Below, in pieces: positions 12,151 to 21,121 of a DNA stretch of 64,000 nt. The DNA is from Photobacterium sanguinicancri (GTDB lineage: Bacteria > Pseudomonadota > Gammaproteobacteria > Enterobacterales > Vibrionaceae): NCBI RefSeq assembly GCF_024346675.1, contig NZ_AP024851.1:868001-932000 (forward strand). The letters run 5' to 3'. How positions within the stretch are numbered: the stretch's first letter is position 1; each line of letters opens with the position of its first letter. The notes beneath the pieces are model-generated. The model was not told where the DNA came from. It saw nothing but the letters and a program-made list of their open reading frames with translations, and did no database searches. The position numbers were made by a program, and so were the translations under genes.

Positions 12151-14229
12151 TTACCATTTAAGATTAACTGTTGCACCGACTGTAAGAGGATCTCCAGAGC
12201 GACCGTACCATTTCTGGTTTGCACCATCTCCCATAGGGAAAGCACGTGTTAGATACTTTTCATCTAAGACGTTTTTAGCCCATAAAGTAACGTCTAATCG
12301 ATCGCTGGTATATCCAGTTCTTAAATTAAGGATACCGTAGGCGTCTTGCTTATTTTCATTAGCATTATCGAAATAGAAGTCACCTGTTACATTGTAGTCC
12401 GTGTAAACAAAGTAATTCTCAAGGAAGTTATAATCTATACCTAGGCTGTACGTGTATTTAGGGGCATTTGCTGGGCGATTGCCCGTATAATCCGTTTCAC
12501 CAATAACATTACCGGTATTATCATAAGACTTGGCAGCAAAATCAGTAAAGTGTGCATCATTATAACCGCCATTCACCCATGCCGTTAAACCAGGTTGAAT
12601 TAACCATGATAGTTCAGCTTCAATACCTCGACTTACAGTACTACCTGCATTTTGGGTAAAGGATTTAGGATATAATTGCTGTTCAACTTGCTGATCCTCC
12701 CAGTCAATCCAGAATACAGCAGAGTTGAAGCGAACACGGTTATCAAACCACTCACTTTTCATCCCTAACTCATAGTTCATAGTGTATTCAGGGTCGAATT
12801 TAGGTGACATATTTGGCGGCGTTAACATATTAAAACCGCCACTTTTGTAACCACGAGATATACTTGCGTACATCATAACATCGTTCGTTGCGTAATAGTT
12901 TAAGCCTACTTTAGGTAGCCATTCATTAAAGTTAGCCTCATCATCCCCCTGAGTATTCGGGAAGCCCATGTTCCATAGGTCGGTATAATTAAATTTAACT
13001 TTTTGATAATCAAATCTTAAACCCGCTATTGCTTCCCATTTTTCAGCAAATTGATAGTTCACATTGCCAAACAGAGCATAGTTACTGACTTTCATCTCTG
13101 TTTTTGTTGTGTTGAACATATTGAAAGCTTTCATGTTCATATCAATGTTGTTTTTCGCTGTTTCGTTAAAGTAATAAAAACCGCCAACCCAACGCAAATC
13201 ACGTTCATCACTCGAACTAAACCTAAGCTCTTGAGTTACACGTGATATTTTCGAATCTATATAGAGTTCCTGCCCATCAGCCTGAGTGAAATCTAAGTCT
13301 TGATTATCGACTTTGTCTTCTGTGGTGTAAGCAGTGATAGAAGTGATGTCAAAATTATCTGCAGCGTAAGTAGCACGTATTGAACTAGTATAAATATCGG
13401 CTTTAGCATCACCTTTGAAGTTTGAATATACCTTATGGCTATCTTTTTCTATATTATCGAGGGATGCAAAAGACATATTTCCATTTCGACGGTTTTGAGC
13501 ATCAACTGTAGCAATAATATCCCATGGCTGATCTATCGGCATCCACCTTACTTTAAGGCGGCCATTAAAGTCTTTTACCTTATTAACATCATCTTTATTG
13601 TCATAATCACGAGTAAAATAGCCATCATTTTTTGAATATTGTAAAGCAGTTCGATAAGCCCATTCGTCACTATTTCCTATTGCCCCACCTGAAATTATTG
13701 TCCCTTTTAATTGATTATAATTCCCGTAAGTTAGGCCTGCACTCCCTTCCGTAAAAAGATCTGGATCTTTAGTATGAATACTAATAACACCTGATGATGC
13801 ATTTCTTCCATATAAAGTACCTTGTGGGCCACGTAATACTTCAATTCGTTCAATATCTAATAACTCCGTATCAAAAGTTTGATACATGGCACCATCAATT
13901 AAGAATAAAACAGATTGAGATCCTTCCATTGTCGGCGTTATTCCCCGCATAGAAAGGAAACTAGCATCAGAAGGATTGCCTGCTTTTATCATTGATACAT
14001 TAGGGGTTCTTTTTACAATATCGAACGTATTTTCTAATCCTGCCCTTTCTACTTCATAATCAGTTAACACTGAAACACTTAGTGGTGTTTTTTGAGATTC
14101 AGCTGTCATTTTCTCAGCTGTTATTACAATAGTTTCTAACTGATTATCATCATTTTCAGCGGCAACTACCGCTAATGAACTAAGAGAAAGGCCAACTGCC
14201 AAAGCGAGCTTTGTGTAATTGAAATTCAT
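12151..14229 (-). CDS. TonB-dependent siderophore receptor (FyuA-like)
   Basis: Outer-membrane ferric-siderophore receptor of 692 residues. An N-terminal signal peptide ends near VVAA. A TonB box-like ETIVITA follows, then a plug domain with MRGI and RGPQGTLYGRNA, and a 22-strand barrel ending in TVNLKW with the C-terminal aromatic needed for outer-membrane insertion. The ATG at 14229 has AAGGA upstream. A Fur-box array lies about 140 bp upstream. Placement beside YbtPQ-like ABC genes, a YbtX-like permease and a PPTase suggests a thiazoline or phenolate siderophore such as yersiniabactin or piscibactin. The ligand cannot be read from sequence. Confidence 0.85.
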   Translation of the reverse strand: MNFNYTKLALAVGLSLSSLAVVAAENDDNQLETIVITAEKMTAESQKTPLSVSVLTDYEVERAGLENTFDIVKRTPNVSMIKAGNPSDASFLSMRGITPTMEGSQSVLFLIDGAMYQTFDTELLDIERIEVLRGPQGTLYGRNASSGVISIHTKDPDLFTEGSAGLTYGNYNQLKGTIISGGAIGNSDEWAYRTALQYSKNDGYFTRDYDNKDDVNKVKDFNGRLKVRWMPIDQPWDIIATVDAQNRRNGNMSFASLDNIEKDSHKVYSNFKGDAKADIYTSSIRATYAADNFDITSITAYTTEDKVDNQDLDFTQADGQELYIDSKISRVTQELRFSSSDERDLRWVGGFYYFNETAKNNIDMNMKAFNMFNTTKTEMKVSNYALFGNVNYQFAEKWEAIAGLRFDYQKVKFNYTDLWNMGFPNTQGDDEANFNEWLPKVGLNYYATNDVMMYASISRGYKSGGFNMLTPPNMSPKFDPEYTMNYELGMKSEWFDNRVRFNSAVFWIDWEDQQVEQQLYPKSFTQNAGSTVSRGIEAELSWLIQPGLTAWVNGGYNDAHFTDFAAKSYDNTGNVIGETDYTGNRPANAPKYTYSLGIDYNFLENYFVYTDYNVTGDFYFDNANENKQDAYGILNLRTGYTSDRLDVTLWAKNVLDEKYLTRAFPMGDGANQKWYGRSGDPLTVGATVNLKW

Positions 14230-14720
14230 GCTTTTATCCTTATAGAACACAAATTACTAATAAATAAAATGCCAACTAAAGCAGTCATGAATACTATATT
14301 AGTCAATTATGATTATTTGTTATGGCATTCCGCTACGCATAGTAAGCCCTTCCCATTTATAAAGCAATGCAAATGAGAATCGATATCATTATTAATAACT
14401 AATAAATAAGTTCTCTCTACAACAAACAAACCGAGGAGGCGGCAACAAAACACAAACAAAGATGCAGCATCATCGGGATTTTTGAAATATAAAACCCATC
14501 TTATAAAAGATTTTGGAATTTAAATTAATATGAAGTGCGTTGTGAACTTGGATAAAATAGGAGTGTAAAATTCATGACCTCAGTTATTTTTTGATAAAAC
14601 GAAAGCTAGGGTTAAAGCTAATGTGAAAATGAAAGTTCTGCCCAATACATCCCCGTGGATTCAAACTTAAAATATCGCAGCTTATGCTAAATAGTTATAC
14701 TTAATTAACTACATTATCAA
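14230..14720. other. Intergenic region upstream of TonB receptor
   Basis: About 490 bp without a convincing gene. It holds the receptor promoter region and the Fur-box array at 14369-14393. The distal half (14400-14700) is AT-rich with nothing recognised. Confidence 0.6.
14369..14393. promoter_or_regulatory. Overlapping Fur boxes upstream of TonB receptor
   Basis: Two overlapping 19-mers starting at 14369 and 14375 match the Fur consensus at 14 and 13 positions by hand alignment; the shared core is GAGAATCGATATCATT. Overlap by six bases is the usual arrangement of extended Fur sites. The position about 140 bp upstream of the receptor start implies a long leader or a distal promoter. Confidence 0.65.
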
Positions 14721-14966
14721 TTAATCATTCACTGCATGTTGACTATGCCAAGCATCAAGTAACTCCTTACCGTAAACAATTTCAATATTCATATGCATGA
14801 ACAAAAGTAACATTACTAATAACGAACAAGTTACATTTAACCAAAAAGTTGCTTTTTCTCGAACTGTATCATAGGTGAATATATTGATAGAAATAAGAAT
14901 GAAAGGGTAACAGATTAACAATAAAATAAAGCCGCCTAGGTAATTTGATATCGCCATCTGAGTCAT
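14721..14966 (-). CDS. Small two-helix membrane protein, unknown
   Basis: An 81-residue ORF with two hydrophobic stretches (about 10-29, around GGFILLLICYPFILI, and 42-60, around LLVMLLLFMH), ending in a charged tail with HSQHAVND. GAGG lies nine bases upstream of the ATG, which supports translation. I do not recognise the family. It stands alone between the receptor promoter region and a plus-strand gene. It could be a real small membrane protein or a chance ORF in AT-rich DNA. Confidence 0.45.
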   Translation of the reverse strand: MTQMAISNYLGGFILLLICYPFILISINIFTYDTVREKATFWLNVTCSLLVMLLLFMHMNIEIVYGKELLDAWHSQHAVND

Positions 14967-15267
14967 GATCTACCCTCTCTATCTACAGATAGAATCACAT
15001 TAGTACAGTTCTCAACTAGGAGGTACTTCACTGACATTTATCATTCAGTTGTTAGACCAAGATAACAATCTTTTTACGATAAATGGAACAAGATAACGCT
15101 GAACATATGGTACGTCACGACTACTCAGTTCAAGCGCCCCCATGAGCGTTTTACTCTTGCATAAGTTAGCCATTAAATTAGCGATAAGAAATATTGCTTT
15201 TTTCACCGGTTGCGAGTACATATAGGACGATTTTTAAATAGGCGACTAGATTGCGTAGGCTCTGAGA
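14967..15267. other. Intergenic region, nothing recognised
   Basis: About 300 bp between two divergent small ORFs. It presumably holds their promoters, but no convincing operator, RNA gene or repeat was found. Confidence 0.5.
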
Positions 15268-15642
15268 TTGCATAAGCTACTAGAGAAATTCCCCATCTTC
15301 ATAACACTCCTGACAGTATTGCTATTTAGCCATGCTGAGAGTGCTATTGAACGCAGTTTTTCTCAAAGTCCTTATACCATCACAAGCCCAACACAAGCAC
15401 CTGACGCATCAAACGATACGTTAATACTGCGCAGTGCTAACATGCGACTCTCATCGCAGCCCGAGCAACCACCAGCGAAGGACCCTCTCCAGTGGCCTTT
15501 AGCTATTCTGACTATTGCTTCATTAATTCAGCTTTCACGTTCTGTTCGCTGGATCCCGCGTGGTTACCTTTCTTTTGATAATCACCGCATTGCAGGCTGG
15601 CATGACAGTAACCTGCAGTTTCGTTTCATTCATTCCCGCTGA
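15268..15642 (+). CDS. Small exported protein, unknown
   Basis: A 124-residue ORF from a TTG start. It has a basic N-terminus followed by a hydrophobic core (PIFITLLTVLLF) and an ASA-like cleavage site near HAESA, then a Ser/Thr/Pro-rich linker and a second hydrophobic stretch (WPLAILTIASLIQL). No ATG precedes it in frame, and the upstream AGG is a modest ribosome-binding signal. It is 57 bp upstream of the DedA-family gene and may be co-transcribed. The family is not recognised; the start and the reality of the gene are uncertain. Confidence 0.4.
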   Translation: MHKLLEKFPIFITLLTVLLFSHAESAIERSFSQSPYTITSPTQAPDASNDTLILRSANMRLSSQPEQPPAKDPLQWPLAILTIASLIQLSRSVRWIPRGYLSFDNHRIAGWHDSNLQFRFIHSR

Positions 15643-15699
15643 TCGTTCCACTATCCCACTTATAACATTCTTATTTTTTGTTGGTATATTGGAGCATCT

Positions 15700-16377
15700 A
15701 TGTTTGAAGCTACCCAAGAAGTACTGGTTGCAATTTGGCACCAAGACTTCAGTGTGCTGCTCGCCCCGGGCAGTGCGATCTTAATTTATATTCTTGTAAC
15801 GCTTTTTATTGGGTTAGAAAGTAGTTTTTTACCTGCCGCTCCCTTGCCTTGCGACAGTATCGTCGTGTTAACCGGCACCTTGGCGGCCGTTGGTGTATTG
15901 AACCCTTTTATCGCCTTTCCTTTGCTGATCATTGCAGCATCTCTTGGCAGTTGGCTCGCTTATTCACAAGGTCGATGGCTTAACCGATTGCCTATCGTCC
16001 AATCATGGCTAGATAAAATTCCAGATGCGAGCATGCGCACCGTTGACACTTTACTGACTCGTCATGGGCTCATTGCGCTATTTTCAGCCCGCTTTATTCC
16101 TGGGGTTCGTTGTGTACTGCCAATGGCTATGGGGATGAGAGCGAAGGAAATGCCGCGTTTTCATTACTTTGCATGGCTAAGCGCCACTATGTGGGTCGGT
16201 TTGCTGTGTGGTATTGGTTTTCTTTTACCATCGTTACCTGAGCCTATCAGCCGCCTTGCAACGATGGCGCTAATGGCTGCGCCTGTTATTACTTTGTGTT
16301 TAGCCATTTTATCTTTTATTACTTGGCGTGCTCGTCAGGCTATGTGCCGATTGAAACCCATTCAGAAGGATGCTTAA
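15700..16377 (+). CDS. DedA-family membrane protein
   Basis: Polytopic inner-membrane protein of the DedA/SNARE-associated superfamily, implicated in lipid carrier flipping and proton-dependent membrane homeostasis. The 225-residue product has the characteristic motif ARFIPGVRCVLPMAMGM with the conserved R and G residues, the acidic residue in the first re-entrant region (FIGLESSFLPAAPLPCD), and three or four C-terminal hydrophobic segments. GGAG sits just upstream of the ATG. Substrate is unknown. A strong hairpin follows 66 bp downstream. Confidence 0.85.
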   Translation: MFEATQEVLVAIWHQDFSVLLAPGSAILIYILVTLFIGLESSFLPAAPLPCDSIVVLTGTLAAVGVLNPFIAFPLLIIAASLGSWLAYSQGRWLNRLPIVQSWLDKIPDASMRTVDTLLTRHGLIALFSARFIPGVRCVLPMAMGMRAKEMPRFHYFAWLSATMWVGLLCGIGFLLPSLPEPISRLATMALMAAPVITLCLAILSFITWRARQAMCRLKPIQKDA

Positions 16378-16442
16378 TCAAAGAATAAAGATAATCAAAA
16401 TCAAGCCTTCAAAGCATCAGTAAGTCAAAGTAATAAGTCAAT

Positions 16443-16472
16443 AACGAGGGGCAACACTTGTTGCCCCTCGTT
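16443..16472. terminator. Strong hairpin terminator after DedA-family gene
   Basis: A perfect 14-bp inverted repeat (AACGAGGGGCAACA with its complement) is centred at 16457. It is flanked by A and T residues and lies in the gap between the DedA-family gene and the RodA paralog, so it is probably a rho-independent terminator. Confidence 0.75.
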
Positions 16473-16595
16473 AATCGGTACTGATTATTGATTAACTGTG
16501 AGTAGTTATTGGCTGCTCGACTGATAAATAAGAAAAACCGTTCTGTGCCATGTATTAGGTTTACATTAAACCAAAATACAATTTGAGTATTGTAT

Positions 16596-17690
16596 GTGAA
16601 AAAATATCCAATTCCCCAGCTTGATCTACCACTCTTACTTGCAGTGTTAATGCTTATGCTACTCAGTTCCATGACAGTGTGGAGTGCGAGTGGCTTTAGT
16701 GAAACAGTCATCACGAAACACCTTATTCGGTGCATGATCGCCCTATCTTGCCTTTTCGTTATGGCAGCCGTTCCACCACATTTATATCTGCGGTTTTCAC
16801 CGCACTTATATTTGCTAACCGTTCTTTTATTACTCGCCGTCGCTTTAGTGGGTGATAGTACCAATGGTTCACAGCGTTGGCTTAAACTTGGCTTTATTCG
16901 CTTTCAACCTTCAGAACTAGTAAAAATCGCAATACCTATGGTCATTGCTTGGTTAATCCACATTAGTGGCGAGGCGTTAGATTTAAGGAAAATCCTTTAC
17001 GCGCTATTACTGGCTGCGATTCCGACATTTTTGATCTTCATTCAGCCCGATCTTGATGGTGCGCTATTCGCCCTTATCTATATGTTCTTTGTTCTCTATT
17101 TCGCGGGAATAAGTTGGAAGATCATCGGCAGTATTGCCGCTATTGTTGCCACGCTCATACCCCTTATGTGGTTTTTTATCATGGAGGTTTATCAGAAAAA
17201 GCGGGTATTACAATTTCTAAACCCAGAGAGTGACCCTTGGGGAGCTGGCTATCAAATCATCCAGTCGCTTATTGCAATTGGCTCAGGAGGGATGCGGGGC
17301 AAAGGGTGGATGAATGCGAATCAGGGCCCTTTAGGGTTTATTCCTGAAAGCCAAACCGATTTTATTTTCTCAACTTATGCCGAGGAATGGGGATTCATCG
17401 GCAGCGTATTTTTACTGGCGCTGTACTTGTTTATTACGCTGCGTATTTTATGGATTTCATGCCAATCAGAGCAACTTTATAATCGCTTGTTATGCGGTTC
17501 ATTGGCATTAAGCTTCTTTCTTTATACCTTCATTAATACAGGTATGGTCAGCGGCTTACTACCGGTTATGGGAAGTCCACTCCCCTTCTTTAGCTATGGC
17601 GGGACAGCGATGATCACCCAAGGGCTCACCTTTGGCATCATTATGGCGCTATGTCGGTCTCGCCCACACAGAATCGAAAAAAGTGGATAG
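16596..17690 (+). CDS. RodA/FtsW-family (SEDS) protein, RodA paralog
   Basis: SEDS peptidoglycan glycosyltransferase of about 364 residues with ten membrane segments. Family signatures are GSQRWLKLGFIRFQPSELVK, the catalytic-loop region ending HQPDLDGAL-like (here FIQPDLDGALFAL), QSLIAIGSGGMRGKGW and LPFFSYGGTAMITQG. The catalytic Asp in QPDLDGA is present. It is not in the usual mrdB context beside pbp2 (mrdA), so it is probably a second RodA-like gene. The start is either GTG at 16596 or TTG two codons earlier; neither has a clear ribosome-binding site. Confidence 0.85.
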   Translation: MKKYPIPQLDLPLLLAVLMLMLLSSMTVWSASGFSETVITKHLIRCMIALSCLFVMAAVPPHLYLRFSPHLYLLTVLLLLAVALVGDSTNGSQRWLKLGFIRFQPSELVKIAIPMVIAWLIHISGEALDLRKILYALLLAAIPTFLIFIQPDLDGALFALIYMFFVLYFAGISWKIIGSIAAIVATLIPLMWFFIMEVYQKKRVLQFLNPESDPWGAGYQIIQSLIAIGSGGMRGKGWMNANQGPLGFIPESQTDFIFSTYAEEWGFIGSVFLLALYLFITLRILWISCQSEQLYNRLLCGSLALSFFLYTFINTGMVSGLLPVMGSPLPFFSYGGTAMITQGLTFGIIMALCRSRPHRIEKSG

Positions 17691-17693
17691 CGC

Positions 17694-17738
17694 CTAATAC
17701 CTAATACCTAATACCTAATACCTAATACCTTATTAGGC
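17694..17738. repeat. CTAATAC heptamer tandem array ending in an inverted copy
   Basis: Five perfect head-to-tail copies of CTAATAC run from 17694 to 17728, immediately after the RodA paralog stop, and are followed by CTTATTAGG. The last unit can pair with TATTAGG to form a 7-bp hairpin. Confidence 0.9.
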
Positions 17739-17776
17739 TCGAGACTAACTCGCCGTTATTAACAAAAAGCAGTAAT

Positions 17777-17808
17777 AAGCTGTTGGGACATTTACCCAAC
17801 AGCTTTTA
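17777..17808. terminator. Rho-independent terminator between RodA paralog and choV
   Basis: A perfect 11-bp stem (AAGCTGTTGGG and its complement) with a seven-base loop is followed by TTTT on the plus strand. The left arm is preceded by A residues, so it may also end choV transcription from the other side. Confidence 0.85.
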
Positions 17809-17833
17809 CCCTGCCGACAATCGGCATGAAACA

Positions 17834-19180
17834 CTACGCCACAGCTTTAATCTTTACTTTTTTAGGATTCACCTGAGTTTGATTGGTTATGACATCTTGG
17901 GTTATGGCATCTTTGGTTATAGCATCTTGAGTTGTCGCTTTGTGGGTTCTAGCCTGAGGCGTCTTACTCTTAAAATTACCCAGTAAGGCGTCATAAAGCT
18001 CACTATTGTTTAACACCCCAACCAGCTGACTATTTTCTACTAATAGAATAGGCTGATCACTGCGTTGCTTCAGCTCAATCGCTTCTCTCATCCCTATCTC
18101 TGGGCTCGCCTGCACCACCATGGTATTGTCGATATCATTAATCTCAATAGACTCGTCATTCCAATCCACCAGCACTTTGTCGGTATCAACTAAGCACAGT
18201 CCCTGCTGGTGCTGCTCAATCCATAAGTGTTGGCTTGGGCAAATCTCGACACGTTTTCCATCATGCTTCAAGTCCTCACGCTTCAACTCGTCACACTTTA
18301 TGTCCTCACACTCTAAGTCATCAACAGGCAGCATGAGCGAACGCCCTTTTAGCACATTGAGGGGATTGGTATGCGCCACAAAATCTCGCACATAGTCAGT
18401 TTCTGGTGCGAGAATGATTTGCTCTGGTTGACCATGTTGGATCAGTTTACCCGATTCCATAATCGCGATGTGATTACCTATTTTCAGCGCCTCATCAAGA
18501 TCATGACTCACAAACAAAATGGTCTTATTGAGCTTTTCTTGTAACACGATCAGTTCATCTTGTAACTGAGCTCGAATCAAGGGGTCTAGCGCCGAAAAAG
18601 GTTCATCCATCAATAAGATATCAGTATCCATTGCGAAGGCTCGTGCTAGCCCGACACGTTGCTGCATACCGCCAGATAGCTCATGGGGATATTTAGATGC
18701 CCACTCACTCAGGCCGACCATCTCGAGCTGCTCTTGTGCTTTTTTCCGTCGCTCAACTTTTGAAATGCCCTGCATCTCAAGGCCAAATGCCACGTTATCG
18801 ATCACATTGAGCCAAGGCATTAAGGCAAATTTTTGAAACACCATAGATACGCGGTGAGTACGTAAGTGACGAAGTGTGGCTTCATCGCAATCGGCAAGGT
18901 CGACATGTTGATCGCCGTCTTTTACTTGCAGTTCACCACGACTAATAGCATTCAAGCCATTAACCGCTCGCAATAAGCTCGATTTACCTGAACCAGAAAG
19001 CCCCATCAATACACAGATTTCCCCTTCTTTAACGCTTAGGGAAACATTATCGACACCCACAACTTGCCCTGTCTCATCAATAATGTCTTGTCGAGATTTA
19101 CCTTGATCAAGCAAAGAAAGGGCTTGCTGTTGTTGCTCACCAAAAACAACGTCGAGGTTTTTAATTGTGATTGCGTCCAT
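17834..19180 (-). CDS. choV: Choline ABC transporter ATP-binding protein ChoV/ProV-like
   Basis: ATPase subunit of an osmoprotectant importer, coupled to choW and choX. The 448-residue product has Walker A GLSGSGKS, the Q-loop MVFQKFALMPW, signature ELSGGMQQRV, Walker B ILLMDEPFSALDP, and a C-terminal CBS-like region (PEIGMREAIEL...SQLVGVLNN). It is about 50 residues longer than typical ChoV. Two blocks of four 15-bp repeats account for much of this: an acidic/basic insert rich in DLK and EDI units, and a C-terminal tail of DAIT/DVIT units. It starts 2 bp after choW. Last gene of the bet-cho operon. Confidence 0.93.
   Translation of the reverse strand: MDAITIKNLDVVFGEQQQQALSLLDQGKSRQDIIDETGQVVGVDNVSLSVKEGEICVLMGLSGSGKSSLLRAVNGLNAISRGELQVKDGDQHVDLADCDEATLRHLRTHRVSMVFQKFALMPWLNVIDNVAFGLEMQGISKVERRKKAQEQLEMVGLSEWASKYPHELSGGMQQRVGLARAFAMDTDILLMDEPFSALDPLIRAQLQDELIVLQEKLNKTILFVSHDLDEALKIGNHIAIMESGKLIQHGQPEQIILAPETDYVRDFVAHTNPLNVLKGRSLMLPVDDLECEDIKCDELKREDLKHDGKRVEICPSQHLWIEQHQQGLCLVDTDKVLVDWNDESIEINDIDNTMVVQASPEIGMREAIELKQRSDQPILLVENSQLVGVLNNSELYDALLGNFKSKTPQARTHKATTQDAITKDAITQDVITNQTQVNPKKVKIKAVA
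17885..17944 (-). repeat. Four 15-bp units in the choV C-terminal tail
   Basis: Four adjacent 15-bp units (consensus GGTTATAGCATCTTG on the plus strand, the last one degenerate) encode T-Q/K-D-A/V-I repeats near the C-terminus. The frame is preserved, so the tail is a repeat expansion rather than a frameshift. Confidence 0.85.
18264..18323 (-). repeat. Four 15-bp units inside choV linker
   Basis: Four degenerate 15-bp units (around CACTTTATGTCCTCA on the plus strand) encode five-residue units with pattern x-E/D-D/E-L/I-K/E. They lie between the ATPase core and the CBS-like region. Confidence 0.8.
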
Positions 19181-19182
19181 GA

Positions 19183-20025
19183 TTAAGCCTCTTTCTGGTT
19201 AGGTGCTTTGCATAAGCGGTCAAGAATAATGGCAACCAGTACTATAGCTAAGCCAGCTTCAAATCCTTGAGAAATATTAACGGTATTTAACGCACGGACG
19301 ACAGGTTTACCTAAACCATCCGCTCCCACCAATGCCGCAATCACCACCATAGAGAGTGATAACATAATACATTGCGTCACCCCCGCCATAATACTCGGCA
19401 GTGCCGCTGGCAACTCGACTTTAAATAACAACTTCATGCGACTGGCACCAAAGGCTTTACCTGCTTCAATCAGCTCTTCAGGCACTTTTATTATGCCTAA
19501 ATAGGTCAAGCGAATGGGTGCCGCAATGGCAAAGATAATGGTCGAGATCAGACCCGGCACAATTCCCAAGCCAAATAGCACTAAAGTCGGAATAAGATAA
19601 ACAAAGGTCGGTACGGTTTGCATCAAATCTAATATCGGCCTTAGCAAGGTATAAAGCCATGGTCGATGCGCAGCCATGATCCCAATCGGTACGCCAATTA
19701 ATACGGAAATCGTTGTCGCTGCAAAGACAAGAACAAAGGTTTCCAGCATTTCTTGCCAATAGCCAAGATTCAGGATCATCAGTAGTGCACCAACAACGAA
19801 CGCCACTAACGGAATACTTCGATGTAAATACCATGCAATGGCTGCGGTCATCAAAATAGGAAGCGCCGGTGGCATCCACTTAAAAATATCGACGACAAAT
19901 AGGATTATGTTTTCAAGGAAAAAAGAAATCGCGTCAAAGAAACCCGCAGCATTGAGTGTTAACCAATCAACACCCGTTTCCATCCACTGGCCAACAGGGA
20001 TTTTGTTATTCGTTATAAAATTCAA
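19183..20025 (-). CDS. choW: Choline ABC transporter permease ChoW/ProW-like
   Basis: Inner-membrane permease of the choline/betaine importer. The 280-residue product has about six transmembrane helices and the binding-protein-dependent permease signature around EAGKAFGASRMKLLFKVELPAALPSI (EAA loop), which docks on ChoV. The length and the N-terminal amphipathic segment with GVDWLTLNAAGFFDAI match the ProW/ChoW group. It lies between choX (62 bp gap) and choV (2 bp gap). Confidence 0.94.
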   Translation of the reverse strand: MNFITNNKIPVGQWMETGVDWLTLNAAGFFDAISFFLENIILFVVDIFKWMPPALPILMTAAIAWYLHRSIPLVAFVVGALLMILNLGYWQEMLETFVLVFAATTISVLIGVPIGIMAAHRPWLYTLLRPILDLMQTVPTFVYLIPTLVLFGLGIVPGLISTIIFAIAAPIRLTYLGIIKVPEELIEAGKAFGASRMKLLFKVELPAALPSIMAGVTQCIMLSLSMVVIAALVGADGLGKPVVRALNTVNISQGFEAGLAIVLVAIILDRLCKAPNQKEA

Positions 20026-20087
20026 AATGAGACCTTAAATTAATAAGGTGATCAGATCCCTAGACGAGATCCCCCACCCAAAAGATG

Positions 20088-21026
20088 TTACGCGTTCGAA
20101 TTGATGTAGTGAGTAACGGCTTTTGTCGCTTCATCGCCACTGCGTGTTTTCACACCTTTAAGCCATACTTCCACTTGGGCTGGATTTTCTTTTAACCATT
20201 GCTGCGCCGCTTTTGAAGGCTGCACTTTTTGGTTAAGAATGGCTTCCATTAATTGGTTTTCCATTTCTAAACTAAACTCAAGGTTTTGCAGTAGTTGGCC
20301 AACGTTTTTACACTCAGATAAGTAATCCTTACGCACATTGGTATACACATTGGCGCCACCATAATTAGGGCCAAAGAAATCATCACCACCTGACAAGTAT
20401 TCCATTTCAACGTTGCTGTTCATTGGGTGCGGTGCCCAACCAAGGTAGACGATCCATTGGTTGCGGCGAACGGCACGCGTGACTTGTGACACCATGCCCG
20501 CTTCACTCGACTCCACTAAGTTAAAATCTTTGAGTCCAAATGCTCCATCATCGATCATGTCTTGAATCAGGCGGTTACCATCATTGCCAGGTTCGATACC
20601 ATAAATACGATCTTTGAATTTATCGGCATATTTTTCTAAGTCAGCAAAGCTTTTTACCCCAGCGTCATACACATACTTAGGTACGGCTAAGGTGTACTTT
20701 GCCCCCTCCAGATTAGCGCGAACGGTTTCGACACTGCCATCCTCACGATATTTAGCGATATCTCCCTCCATAGTGGGCATCCAATTACCAAGGAAGATAT
20801 CGATATCACCGTTTGCCATTGATGAGTAGGTAACAGGGACAGAAAGCAAATCCGTTTTGGTTTGATAACCTAACCCTTGTAGCAATTCTGTTGTAACTGC
20901 TGTTGTGGCCGTAATGTCTGTCCAGCCGACATCGGCGAATCGCACGGTGTCACATTGATTGGCATAGGCATTGAGCGCAAATGTACTAAGAGCAAGTGTT
21001 GAGAGCGTTTTTGTCATCATAGACAT
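20088..21026 (-). CDS. choX: Choline-binding periplasmic protein ChoX/ProX-like
   Basis: Periplasmic substrate-binding protein that delivers choline to ChoWV. The 312-residue product has a signal peptide ending near NAYA. The mature part has VRFADVGWTDITATTAVT, FLGNWMPTME, KYVYDAGV and IVYLGWAPHPMN, which carry the aromatic residues expected to form the cage for a trimethylammonium group. Two cysteines (about 25 and 247) may form a disulfide. It follows betA and precedes choW on the same strand, an order common in Vibrio and Photobacterium. Confidence 0.93.
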   Translation of the reverse strand: MSMMTKTLSTLALSTFALNAYANQCDTVRFADVGWTDITATTAVTTELLQGLGYQTKTDLLSVPVTYSSMANGDIDIFLGNWMPTMEGDIAKYREDGSVETVRANLEGAKYTLAVPKYVYDAGVKSFADLEKYADKFKDRIYGIEPGNDGNRLIQDMIDDGAFGLKDFNLVESSEAGMVSQVTRAVRRNQWIVYLGWAPHPMNSNVEMEYLSGGDDFFGPNYGGANVYTNVRKDYLSECKNVGQLLQNLEFSLEMENQLMEAILNQKVQPSKAAQQWLKENPAQVEVWLKGVKTRSGDEATKAVTHYINSNA

Positions 21027-21121
21027 GTTATTTTCCTTGTAATGATTACTGACTTACTTAATAAACTCATTGTTTGGCGAGCAGCCAAGTTAACAAGTTG
21101 ACTAATTAATAATTAGACCCT

